Below, one piece after another: positions 1-5,106 of a DNA stretch of 7,535 bases. This DNA comes from Halobacteriales archaeon QS_9_70_65 (GTDB taxonomy: Archaea; Halobacteriota; Halobacteria; Halobacteriales; Haloarculaceae): NCBI GenBank assembly GCA_003023535.1, contig PXSC01000071.1:1-7535 (forward strand), given 5' to 3'. Position 1 is the stretch's first letter, and every line of letters begins with the position of its first letter. Below the pieces are notes generated by a model. That model was not told the DNA's origin. It did not search any database and saw only the letters and a program-made list of their open reading frames with translations. The position numbers and the translations under genes are program-made.

Positions 1-4
1 CGTT

Positions 5-27
5 CGAAAGACGCGAGGCGTCTTTCG
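5..27. repeat. Perfect palindrome, 10-bp arms, 3-nt loop
   Basis: The arm CGAAAGACGC at 5-14 is followed by GAG and its exact reverse complement at 18-27. Six bases downstream lies a second palindrome of the same architecture (34-52). The pair looks like a REP-type haloarchaeal palindromic repeat or a pair of transcript hairpins. No T-run follows, so it is not a typical archaeal terminator. What lies upstream of base 1 is unknown. Confidence 0.6.
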
Positions 28-33
28 TGATGA

Positions 34-52
34 CGAGAGACTCCGTCTCTCG
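34..52. repeat. Perfect palindrome, 8-bp arms, 3-nt loop
   Basis: CGAGAGAC at 34-41 and its exact reverse complement GTCTCTCG at 45-52 flank the loop TCC. The stem differs in sequence from the one at 5-27, yet both begin with CGA and have 3-nt loops, which suggests a composite repeat unit rather than a chance hairpin. Confidence 0.55.
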
Positions 53-316
53 AACCACAGAAAGGGCAGGCAGGCCGATGGCACGGCCCGTGTCCGTCCA
101 CGGAAACCGTGGGCGGTCGTCCGATGCAGTCTCGGACGCTGTGCAAGGAGATACCGCGTCCCTGCCGGGACGCCGAACCCGCCACACCCCTCACGGGGCT
201 CACGTACCGAGCACAAACCGGAGTACGCCCATGCGGCGGAATCTTGCCTCCGTCGGCGTCGGGGTCGGCCCGACCCCGAGCGCGGGGAAACCCCAGCGTT
301 CACGCCGGGGAGGATG
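53..316. other. Hairpin-rich non-coding stretch downstream of psmA
   Basis: I find no recognisable protein gene here. Visible stems are 82-86/88-92 (1-nt spacer, so a palindrome only), 94-103/107-116 (10 bp with one G-T pair, AAA loop), 118-124/132-138 (7 bp), 156-162/167-173 (7 bp, 4-nt loop), 203-207/223-227 (5 bp), 234-240/249-255 (7 bp with one wobble) and 260-266/272-278 (7 bp). The purine-rich single-stranded-looking segment GTGCAAGGAGATACC at 141-155 sits between two stems and faintly recalls the conserved GUGCAA of RNase P RNA, but the other conserved RNase P blocks are not found, so I do not make that call. It could be an unrecognised structured RNA (either strand) or GC-rich spacer. 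Confidence 0.3.
260..278 (-). terminator. Strong hairpin 3' of psmA
   Basis: Arms CGGGGTCGG (260-268) and CCGACCCCG (270-278) form a perfect inverted repeat around one base. In RNA this gives a 7-bp GC stem with a 5-nt loop, about 38 nt beyond the psmA stop codon. It is placed to end or protect the pop5-psmA transcript. There is no T-tract, which haloarchaeal terminators usually have, so the assignment is tentative. Confidence 0.3.
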
Positions 317-1054
317 TCATTCTTCGGCCAGGAGGTCGTTCTCCGCGAGGTGTGTCTCGACCTCCTCGTCGGAGAGCCGGCGGTACTGCTCGTCGTCGAC
401 GGGGACGGTCGCGACGCCGGTGCCCTCCGGTCGGAGCTGGTCGTCGTTGACCGATGCCAGCGCCGACAGCGCCAGTCCGACGCCCTCGTCGAGGCGCAGT
501 TCGGGTTCGTAGTTGGCCTCGAGGTAGTCCTCGATCTCGCCGCGGTCGGCGCCGACGGCCAGCGCCTGCCACTCGTACGGCGTCCCCGAGGGGTCCGTCT
601 CGTAGAGCCGCGGCTCGCCGTTTTCGATGCCGCCGACGATGAGCGCGACCCCGAATGGCCGGGCGCCGCCGACCTGGGTGTACTGCTGGATGTGGTCGGT
701 GACCGTCTTCGTCAGCGTCTCGACGCCGACCGGCCGGCCGTACCGCAGCTGGTCGACCTGCGCCTGCCGGCGGGCGAAGTCGATCAGCTGGCGGGCGTCG
801 GCGACGTGGCCCGCGCTGGCGATGCCGACGTGGTCGTCGGCCTTGTGGATCTTCTCGACGCTGTCCCGCTCCATCAGCGGCGAACGGATGCGCTTGTCGA
901 CCGCCAGTACCACGCCCTCCGGCGTTCGGACGCCGATGGACGCCGTGCCTCGCTTGACCGCCTCGCGCGCGTACTCGACCTGGTAGAGACGTCCGTCCGG
1001 CGAGAAGATGGTGATTCCCCGGTCGTACGCCTGCTGTTGTGATTGTCCCTGCAT
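317..1054 (-). CDS. psmA: Proteasome subunit alpha
   Basis: This 245-aa protein forms the outer heptameric rings of the cytoplasmic 20S proteasome. These rings gate substrate entry and dock the PAN or Cdc48 ATPases; the catalytic beta subunit is encoded elsewhere. The N-terminus holds the alpha-type signature, YDRGITIFSPDGRLYQVEYA at residues 10-29, followed by EAVKRGT. The segment around SVEKIHK (65-71) carries Lys68, matching the pocket lysine that binds the HbYX tail of the ATPase. ARPFGVALIVGG (131-142) and the acidic C-terminus are typical of haloarchaeal alpha-1 subunits. Length is normal and no residue looks out of place. The ATG at 1054 lies 2 nt after the pop5 stop, so the two are probably cotranscribed. 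Pop5 followed by PsmA is a conserved archaeal arrangement. Confidence 0.97.
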   Translation of the reverse strand: MQGQSQQQAYDRGITIFSPDGRLYQVEYAREAVKRGTASIGVRTPEGVVLAVDKRIRSPLMERDSVEKIHKADDHVGIASAGHVADARQLIDFARRQAQVDQLRYGRPVGVETLTKTVTDHIQQYTQVGGARPFGVALIVGGIENGEPRLYETDPSGTPYEWQALAVGADRGEIEDYLEANYEPELRLDEGVGLALSALASVNDDQLRPEGTGVATVPVDDEQYRRLSDEEVETHLAENDLLAEE

Positions 1055-1056
1055 GG

Positions 1057-1617
1057 TTAGCTGTCGCGGCTGCCGGTATCGAGCGCCGTCGCGCCCACGC
1101 GGCCGTCGCCGACCGTCGCGTCGACCCGGTCTCCCCGGACGACGGCGGGCCGGTCGGAGCCGTCGAACGCGACCGTTCTCTTCTCGAACTCTTCTGACGG
1201 GCCTCGTATATACTTTTCTTCACAGGCGCGGACCGTCCCGCTGACGCCCCGGACGACGATGCCGACGGGGTCGCCGCCGACGACGTCGACGGTCGCCAGC
1301 ACCGCCCGCAGTCGCTCGACCTCGCCGCGGCGGGCCCGGACGACCGCCTCGCCGTCGCCGTTCTCGAAACGGAACGTCAGCACCGACCCGTCCAGCGCCG
1401 CGCTGCCGGCGTCGCCCAGCAGGTTCTGCGCGGCGAACCACACGGCCCGCTGGAACTCCCGCCGGTCGACGTCGGCGTCGGGCCACGACTCCAGTTCCAC
1501 GGCGAGGTACCGCCACCGCGGCCGGAGGTGCTTCGGGAGGTGCGGTCGCCGGCGGGTCGCGCGGCTGCCGCTCGCCAGTGCGCGCAAATGGAACCAGTAA
1601 TTCGTAGAGAACGTCAC
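1057..1617 (-). CDS. rnp2: RNase P protein component 2 (Pop5/Rpp14 family), altered N-terminus
   Basis: This is the Pop5 protein of archaeal RNase P, which with the RNase P RNA and p30, p29 and p21 proteins cleaves 5' leaders from pre-tRNA. Recognisable family sequence starts at HLPKHLRPRWRYLAVELE (residues 26-43 of the long frame, from base 1542). It continues through FQRAVWFAAQNLLGDAGSA (55-73) to the signature GVSGTVRACEEKY (124-136). The C-terminal ~45 residues are an acidic tail. Haloarchaeal homologues normally begin Met-Lys directly before HLPKHL; here those two codons read Arg-Pro and no ATG exists. Possible starts are the GTG at 1617, which lies inside tnpB-derived DNA, or the TTG at 1587, so coordinates are the longest option. 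The p30 gene expected immediately upstream is absent. The stop lies 2 nt before psmA. The family call is secure; the start is not. Confidence 0.85.
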   Translation of the reverse strand: MTFSTNYWFHLRALASGSRATRRRPHLPKHLRPRWRYLAVELESWPDADVDRREFQRAVWFAAQNLLGDAGSAALDGSVLTFRFENGDGEAVVRARRGEVERLRAVLATVDVVGGDPVGIVVRGVSGTVRACEEKYIRGPSEEFEKRTVAFDGSDRPAVVRGDRVDATVGDGRVGATALDTGSRDS

Positions 1618-1964
1618 GCCGCTTTCGCTCGAGGCTGGCGTAGCGGTGGGCGACCGTCTGCCGTTGCTTCTGTCGGTCGTTCGACCCGCGTTCCTTCCGC
1701 GGGAGATTCCATTGCTCGCGTTCGAAGCCTTCGCGCTCGTCCGATAGGTCCGATGATTTGACGGCTACGCCGCCGGTATCGTAAGTCTGCTCGAATAACG
1801 CCAGCGTCGATACCCACGACGCGCTTCGAGTCGTCGGGTGTGACCGGCGGCTTTCGATCAAACTCGATCACGACGTTGACGTACCGTCTGCCGGATTGCT
1901 TCCCGATAGCTGCCTGCTCTATCGTGGCGTCCTCAGGGACGTCGCGGTAGAGGCGAATCGGAAT
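1580..1964 (-). pseudogene. tnpB: TnpB fragment (IS200/IS605 or IS1341 type), frameshifted
   Basis: This is an internal piece of an RNA-guided TnpB nuclease gene. It starts around IPIRLYRDVPEDATIEQAA (from base 1964) and continues to KRVVGIDAGVI, the RuvC-I motif with its catalytic Asp. The reading frame is then lost: relative to the usual haloarchaeal sequence there is one extra base between about 1778 and 1800. The match resumes in the next frame as TYDTGGVAVKSSDLSDERE and EREQWNLPRKERGSN, and ends near RRDVLYELLVPFAR at about 1580. Missing are the N-terminal part, RuvC-II, the zinc-finger cysteines and RuvC-III. No TnpA is nearby. It is a dead remnant. Its last ~38 bases overlap the longest pop5 frame, so it directly replaces the DNA normally found upstream of pop5. 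Confidence 0.85.
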
Positions 1965-1970
1965 GGTCCG

Positions 1971-1984
1971 ATAAATAAAAATAG
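1971..1984 (+). promoter_or_regulatory. AT-rich TATA-like box
   Basis: The run ATAAATAAAAATAG stands out in otherwise GC-rich DNA. On the plus strand its centre lies about 26 nt upstream of an ATG at 2002, the spacing of a haloarchaeal TATA box for a leaderless transcript. A 4+1+4 palindrome (GTCTCAGAC, 1991-1999) sits between them. Read on the minus strand, the same run is T-rich and could instead end the vapBC transcript about 150 nt beyond vapC. The sequence does not decide between these readings. Confidence 0.35.
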
Positions 1985-2083
1985 CTGTTTGTCTCAGACT
2001 AATGGCATCGGCGACGACAAGGGAACGTCGGCACCAGGCGAGCCGTGTTCTTAACCAACATCTGCGGGATGGAAGGATCGGAC

Positions 2084-2128
2084 GTCGGTTAAGCCGACGA
2101 CCGCCGTCACGACCCCGGTCGCTCGGGG
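2084..2128 (-). terminator. Two short hairpins just 3' of vapC
   Basis: Stems 2113-2117/2124-2128 (CCCCG/CGGGG, 6-nt loop) and 2084-2088/2094-2098 (GTCGG/CCGAC, 5-nt loop) lie 5 to 50 nt beyond the vapC stop codon on the minus strand. They may mark the end of the vapBC message. Stems of this size are frequent in GC-rich DNA, so this is weak evidence. Confidence 0.2.
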
Positions 2129-2132
2129 ACGG

Positions 2133-2525
2133 TCAATACTCCTCGACGTCGACCACCTGTTTCGTCTCCTCGTGAGTGAGGTGCCGATCATCGGAGACCA
2201 CCGGTGCGTCGAGTTCGCGACCGACCGCTGCAATTAGCGCATCCATCCCGGAGAGGAACGGGCCCTGGGGCCCCACCTCATCCGCGATCTCCGCGGCGGT
2301 TACCGCAGTCCGCTCATCGACGCCGTACACCTCACCCCACGACAGGGCGTCGCGAGCGCCCGCAATATCGCTCTCGTCAGGGCCGTTCCCCTCGCCAGCG
2401 AGCGCCTCTGCGAACGCCGGTGCCGGAAACACGAACCGCTCGGTTGAATGCTCTTGGAGGTACTTAGTCGCGGCATCGACATCCTCAAGATAGTCAACAA
2501 GGAACGTCGCGTCCAGAATCTTCAT
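2133..2525 (-). CDS. vapC: PIN-domain ribonuclease toxin, VapC family
   Basis: This 130-aa protein is a PIN-domain endoribonuclease of the VapC type, the toxin half of a type II toxin-antitoxin pair; family members typically cut tRNA or rRNA in a Mg2+-dependent way. The start MKILDATFLVDYLE carries the first catalytic Asp (D5). The other acidic residues of the PIN site are Glu40 in FAEAL, Asp95 in GMDALIAA and Asp112/113 in SDDRHL. The length is standard and the active site appears intact, so it is probably functional. I chose the ATG at 2525 because it overlaps the antitoxin stop as ATGA; a longer frame open upstream to 2618 only repeats antitoxin DNA in another frame. The RNA target cannot be read from the sequence. 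Confidence 0.9.
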   Translation of the reverse strand: MKILDATFLVDYLEDVDAATKYLQEHSTERFVFPAPAFAEALAGEGNGPDESDIAGARDALSWGEVYGVDERTAVTAAEIADEVGPQGPFLSGMDALIAAVGRELDAPVVSDDRHLTHEETKQVVDVEEY

Positions 2526-2773
2526 TCGTCTTGACTCCGGCGCTGCATCCGCTCTATCGACTTCTCCTCGTAGGCTTCCCGGTTCTCGCGGGCCTGCTCG
2601 GCCGTCTCGGACGACCAAAAGCCTGCCCCGGCCAAGAGGTCCCGGTCCCGATCACGGTCAGTTCCGAACAGTCGCTCGAGGACATCGTTGTAACTCTCGC
2701 CCTCTCGCTGCCGTCGCTCGATCTCGCGCTTCACCGTGTCGCTGACTCGAATCTGCTCGTTGGCTGCGCCCAT
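2522..2773 (-). CDS. vapB: VapB-type antitoxin
   Basis: This 83-aa protein precedes vapC and overlaps it by 4 nt, a coupled arrangement typical of antitoxin-toxin pairs. The N-terminal third, IRVSDTVKREIERR followed by SYNDVLERLF, has the strand-helix-helix pattern of a ribbon-helix-helix DNA-binding domain (residues 8-36). A charged linker rich in Asp-Arg repeats (38-45) follows. The C-terminal half (about 46-83, with LLAGAGFWS and then a charged helix) would wrap the toxin. It resembles the small antitoxins commonly paired with haloarchaeal VapC proteins. By analogy with the family it probably represses its own promoter; the direct repeat at 2779-2798 is a candidate operator. Start at the ATG at 2773. 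Family assignment rests on context and pattern, not a diagnostic motif. Confidence 0.8.
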   Translation of the reverse strand: MGAANEQIRVSDTVKREIERRQREGESYNDVLERLFGTDRDRDRDLLAGAGFWSSETAEQARENREAYEEKSIERMQRRSQDE

Positions 2774-2778
2774 CGTAT

Positions 2779-2798
2779 GTTGACGTTAGGCGTTGACG
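2779..2798 (-). promoter_or_regulatory. Direct repeat upstream of vapB, candidate operator
   Basis: GTTGACG occurs at 2779-2785 and again at 2792-2798, a 13-nt period, ending 6 bp from the vapB start codon. Ribbon-helix-helix antitoxins often bind short repeated half-sites at such positions. No clear TATA box is visible at the expected distance, so the promoter itself is not located. Confidence 0.3.
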
Positions 2799-2977
2799 CT
2801 ACTTCGTCCTTTGGCTTGGAGGTCAGTGGAGCGGCGCGATCAGCGCGGTCAGGACGCGCGCGGACCTGCGCCGTCTATCTACTTCTCGAAAGAAACCGCC
2901 GAGTCTAGGGGCTCGCGACGGGAAGTCACCGAATCGGCCGTTTCCACTTCTCGGCGCGACACGGCGTCGAGATCCTC

Positions 2978-2995
2978 CCCGCGCTAAAAGGCGGG
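2978..2995. mobile_element. Hairpin resembling an IS200/IS605 end, solo remnant
   Basis: CCCGC (2978-2982) pairs with GCGGG (2991-2995). A bulged G at 2983 and two more pairs (C2984-G2990, T2985-A2989) close an AAA loop. The flanks GATCCTC and GATTCCC resemble the subterminal hairpins of haloarchaeal TnpB-encoding elements as I remember them; no database comparison was possible. No tnpA or tnpB is attached, and the tnpB fragment at 1580-1964 is more than 1 kb away, so this would be a second, solo remnant. Confidence 0.3.
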
Positions 2996-3078
2996 ATTCC
3001 CTACTTGAATTGACATGGACCCGACTCTCCCACCGTTTAGGGTCACGTCGCAGTGATACTCGAGACGTTGGGATGATA

Positions 3079-3207
3079 CTACGTGCTGTAGTTGCCCGAC
3101 CGCTTAAACGCCTCTCGAAGCTCCTCCTTCGTCGGAGCGTTGTCGTCAACACTGGAGACGGTCGTTTGGACCGTCGCTGCGTATTTCGACGCATCCATCG
3201 TCGTCAT
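3079..3207 (-). CDS. Hypothetical 42-aa protein downstream of sdhA
   Basis: A small open frame begins 29 nt after the sdhA stop in the same direction. It has two close ATG choices (3207, giving a protein starting MTTMDASKYAATV, or 3198). The C-terminal half, DDNAPTKEELREAFKRSGNYST, was read in segments and looks like an acidic/basic helix with a polar tail; no cysteines, signal peptide or membrane segment are present. Codons at third positions are mostly C or G until the end, and the composition is more protein-like than other short frames nearby. I do not recognise the family. It may be a genuine small protein on the sdh transcript or the surviving tail of a larger gene lost to insertions. 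Confidence 0.4.
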   Translation of the reverse strand: MTTMDASKYAATVQTTVSSVDDNAPTKEELREAFKRSGNYST

Positions 3208-3236
3208 CAGCGCGTCGGGTCGATTCGGAGAAGGCG

Positions 3237-5063
3237 TCAGTAGCTGCGGACCTTCGGCTCGTACTCCTTGTTCTCACCCTTGAGGACGACCGGCTTGTAG
3301 TAGAGCTCGGGGCTACCGCCGTTCCAGGCGATCATCGTGTGTTTCAGCCAGCTCTCGTCCTTCCGTTCCTGGTGTTCCTTCCGCCAGTGGGCGCCGCGGA
3401 ACTCGGTGCGGGCCAGGGCGCCGAGGGTGATGGTCTCGGCGACGTCGATGAGGTTGCCCGTCTCGACGGTGTGGATGAGGTCGGTGTTGAACGTCCGGGA
3501 GGGGTCGGAGACGGCGACGTCCTGGTAGCGCTCGCGGCACTCCCGGATGGTCTCCAGTGCCGTCTTCAGGCCCTCCTCGGTGCGGAAGACGTTGACGTAC
3601 TCCGTCATGGCCCGCTGGAGGTCCTCGCGGATCTCGGCGTGGTTGATGCCGTCCCGTTCGAGCATTCCCTCGATGCGGGTCCGCTCGGTCTCGACGGCGT
3701 GTTCGACGACCTCGCTCGGCTCGACGAGCGCGCCGTCGGCGGCGACGTCGTCGTCGACGCCGAGCGCGCCGGGGTTGACCGGCGTCTCGAGGCCGTCTTC
3801 CGTCTCGCTGCGTGCGGAGGGACCGACCGGCACCTCGGCGGTGCCGAGGTCGGTGCCGGCGGCGTGGCGACCGGCGCGGGCGCCGAAGACGATGAGCTCC
3901 GGCAGCGCGTTGCCGCCCAGCCGGTTGGAGCCGTGAACCGACGCACACGCACACTCGCCGGCCGCGTACAGGCCGTCGACGCACGTCTCGCCGTTCTCGT
4001 CGGTTTCGATGCCGCCCATGTGGTAGTGCTGGCCCGGCTTCACCGGCATCGGCTCCTCGAGGGGGTCGACCCCCTCGAAGTCCTCCGCCAGGTGGATGAT
4101 GTTCTCCAGGCGGTCGGTGATGCGCTCCTCGCCGAGGTGTCGCATGTCGAGCTCGACGTACTCCTCGTCGATGCCGCGGCCCTCGTTGATCTCGGTCAGC
4201 TCCGCCCGGGAGACGACGTCCCGGGAGGCGAGTTCGCCGGCGTTGTTGGCGTAGCCGCGCTCGAACATGAACCGCTCGCCCTCGCCGTTGTAGAGGATGC
4301 CGCCCTCGCCGCGGACGCCCTCGGAGATGAGCACGCCGGTCGACGGCAGCGTCGTCGGGTGGAACTGGACGAACTCCATGTCCTCGACGGGGGCGCCGGC
4401 CCGGTAGGCCATCGCCGGTCCGTCGCCGGTGTTGGCGACGGCGTTGGTCGTGTGCTCGAACACCTGGCCGTCGCCGCCCGTCGCCAGGACGACGCCGCCC
4501 GTCGCGCGGAAGCCGACGACCTCGCCGGATTTGATGTCGTAGGCGACGACGCCGTGACACTCCCGCTCTTCGGGCTCGTCGTGGTCCGTCACCGCGAGTT
4601 GGGAGACGTAGAACTCGTCGTACACCTGGATGCCCCGCTTGACCACCTGCTCGTACATGGTGTGCAACAGGTGGTGACCGGTCTCGGCGCCGGCGTAGGT
4701 GGTTCGGGGGAACGAGAGCCCGCCGAACGGCCGCTGGGAGACGCGGCCGTCGTCCTCGCGGGAGAAGGGCATCCCCCAGTGTTCCAGCTGGATGACCTCC
4801 TCGGGGGCGTCCTGAGCCAGCGTCTCGATGGCCGGGGCGTCGCCGAGGTAGTCCGACCCCTTCATCGTGTCGTAGGCGTGCAGCTCCCAGTCGTCGCCGT
4901 CCCGCAGCGCCGCGTTGATGCCGCCCTCGGCGGCGCCGGTGTGGGACCGGACCGGGTGGAGTTTCGTGACCATGGCGACGTCGGCGCCTTCCTCCTGGGC
5001 GGCGATGGCCGCCCGGAGGCCCGCTCCGCCGGCGCCGACGACGACGACGTCGTGTTCGTGCAT
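3237..5063 (-). CDS. sdhA: Succinate dehydrogenase flavoprotein subunit
   Basis: This 608-aa subunit oxidises succinate to fumarate and passes electrons through FAD to SdhB; it sits on the cytoplasmic face of complex II. The dinucleotide-binding motif GAGGAG is at residues 10-15. The covalent FAD attachment site is His41 in RSHTGAAEGG. Substrate-site elements are HPTTL (235-239), GVRGEGG (249-255), the proton-shuttle Arg281 in SRDVVSRA, and His346 in HYHMGG. GSNRLGGNALPELIVFG (378-394) is the conserved FAD/capping segment, and FRGAHWRKEHQERKDE (555-570) is the C-terminal family signature. Length and order of motifs are normal for SdhA; SHTGAAEGG with this operon context argues against L-aspartate oxidase or fumarate reductase. 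It is the last subunit gene of sdhCDBA, 43 bp after sdhB. The start is the ATG at 5063. Confidence 0.97.
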   Translation of the reverse strand: MHEHDVVVVGAGGAGLRAAIAAQEEGADVAMVTKLHPVRSHTGAAEGGINAALRDGDDWELHAYDTMKGSDYLGDAPAIETLAQDAPEEVIQLEHWGMPFSREDDGRVSQRPFGGLSFPRTTYAGAETGHHLLHTMYEQVVKRGIQVYDEFYVSQLAVTDHDEPEERECHGVVAYDIKSGEVVGFRATGGVVLATGGDGQVFEHTTNAVANTGDGPAMAYRAGAPVEDMEFVQFHPTTLPSTGVLISEGVRGEGGILYNGEGERFMFERGYANNAGELASRDVVSRAELTEINEGRGIDEEYVELDMRHLGEERITDRLENIIHLAEDFEGVDPLEEPMPVKPGQHYHMGGIETDENGETCVDGLYAAGECACASVHGSNRLGGNALPELIVFGARAGRHAAGTDLGTAEVPVGPSARSETEDGLETPVNPGALGVDDDVAADGALVEPSEVVEHAVETERTRIEGMLERDGINHAEIREDLQRAMTEYVNVFRTEEGLKTALETIRECRERYQDVAVSDPSRTFNTDLIHTVETGNLIDVAETITLGALARTEFRGAHWRKEHQERKDESWLKHTMIAWNGGSPELYYKPVVLKGENKEYEPKVRSY

Positions 5064-5106
5064 TATCGTTAGTCTCGTTTCGAATCGAACGCTCTTCAGT
5101 GTGTTT

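Larger units (their letters stand above)
2774..3078. other. Non-coding spacer between vapBC and the small ORF
   Basis: About 300 bases with no convincing gene. It holds the direct repeat next to vapB, an insertion-sequence-like hairpin at 2978-2995, and short open frames without recognisable family sequence or haloarchaeal acidic composition. One plus-strand frame (2917-3012) ends in GVEILPALKGGIPYLN directly over the hairpin, consistent with decayed transposon sequence rather than a gene. Confidence 0.5.

Noticed and set aside
1..187. Minus-strand frame open from GTG 187 to the window edge
   Set aside because: No recognisable family, mixed third-position bases, and it runs through palindromes; it could only be judged with sequence beyond base 1.
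53..260. RNase P RNA gene beside pop5
   Set aside because: Only a GTGCAA segment resembles the family; the GAAAGTCC and GGTGAAACGG core blocks were not found on either strand.
27..512. 161-aa plus-strand frame over the 5' region and the psmA 3' end
   Set aside because: Ser/Arg-rich, not acidic, and about 200 bases of it are antisense to psmA.
1220..1861. 213-aa minus-strand ORF taken as one protein
   Set aside because: Its first half is frameshifted tnpB sequence and its second half is an out-of-frame shadow of pop5.
3339..5072. 577-aa plus-strand open frame opposite sdhA
   Set aside because: It is an antisense shadow created by GC-rich codon bias; it is Val/Leu/Asp/Gly-rich with no family motif, while the opposite strand is an unmistakable SdhA.
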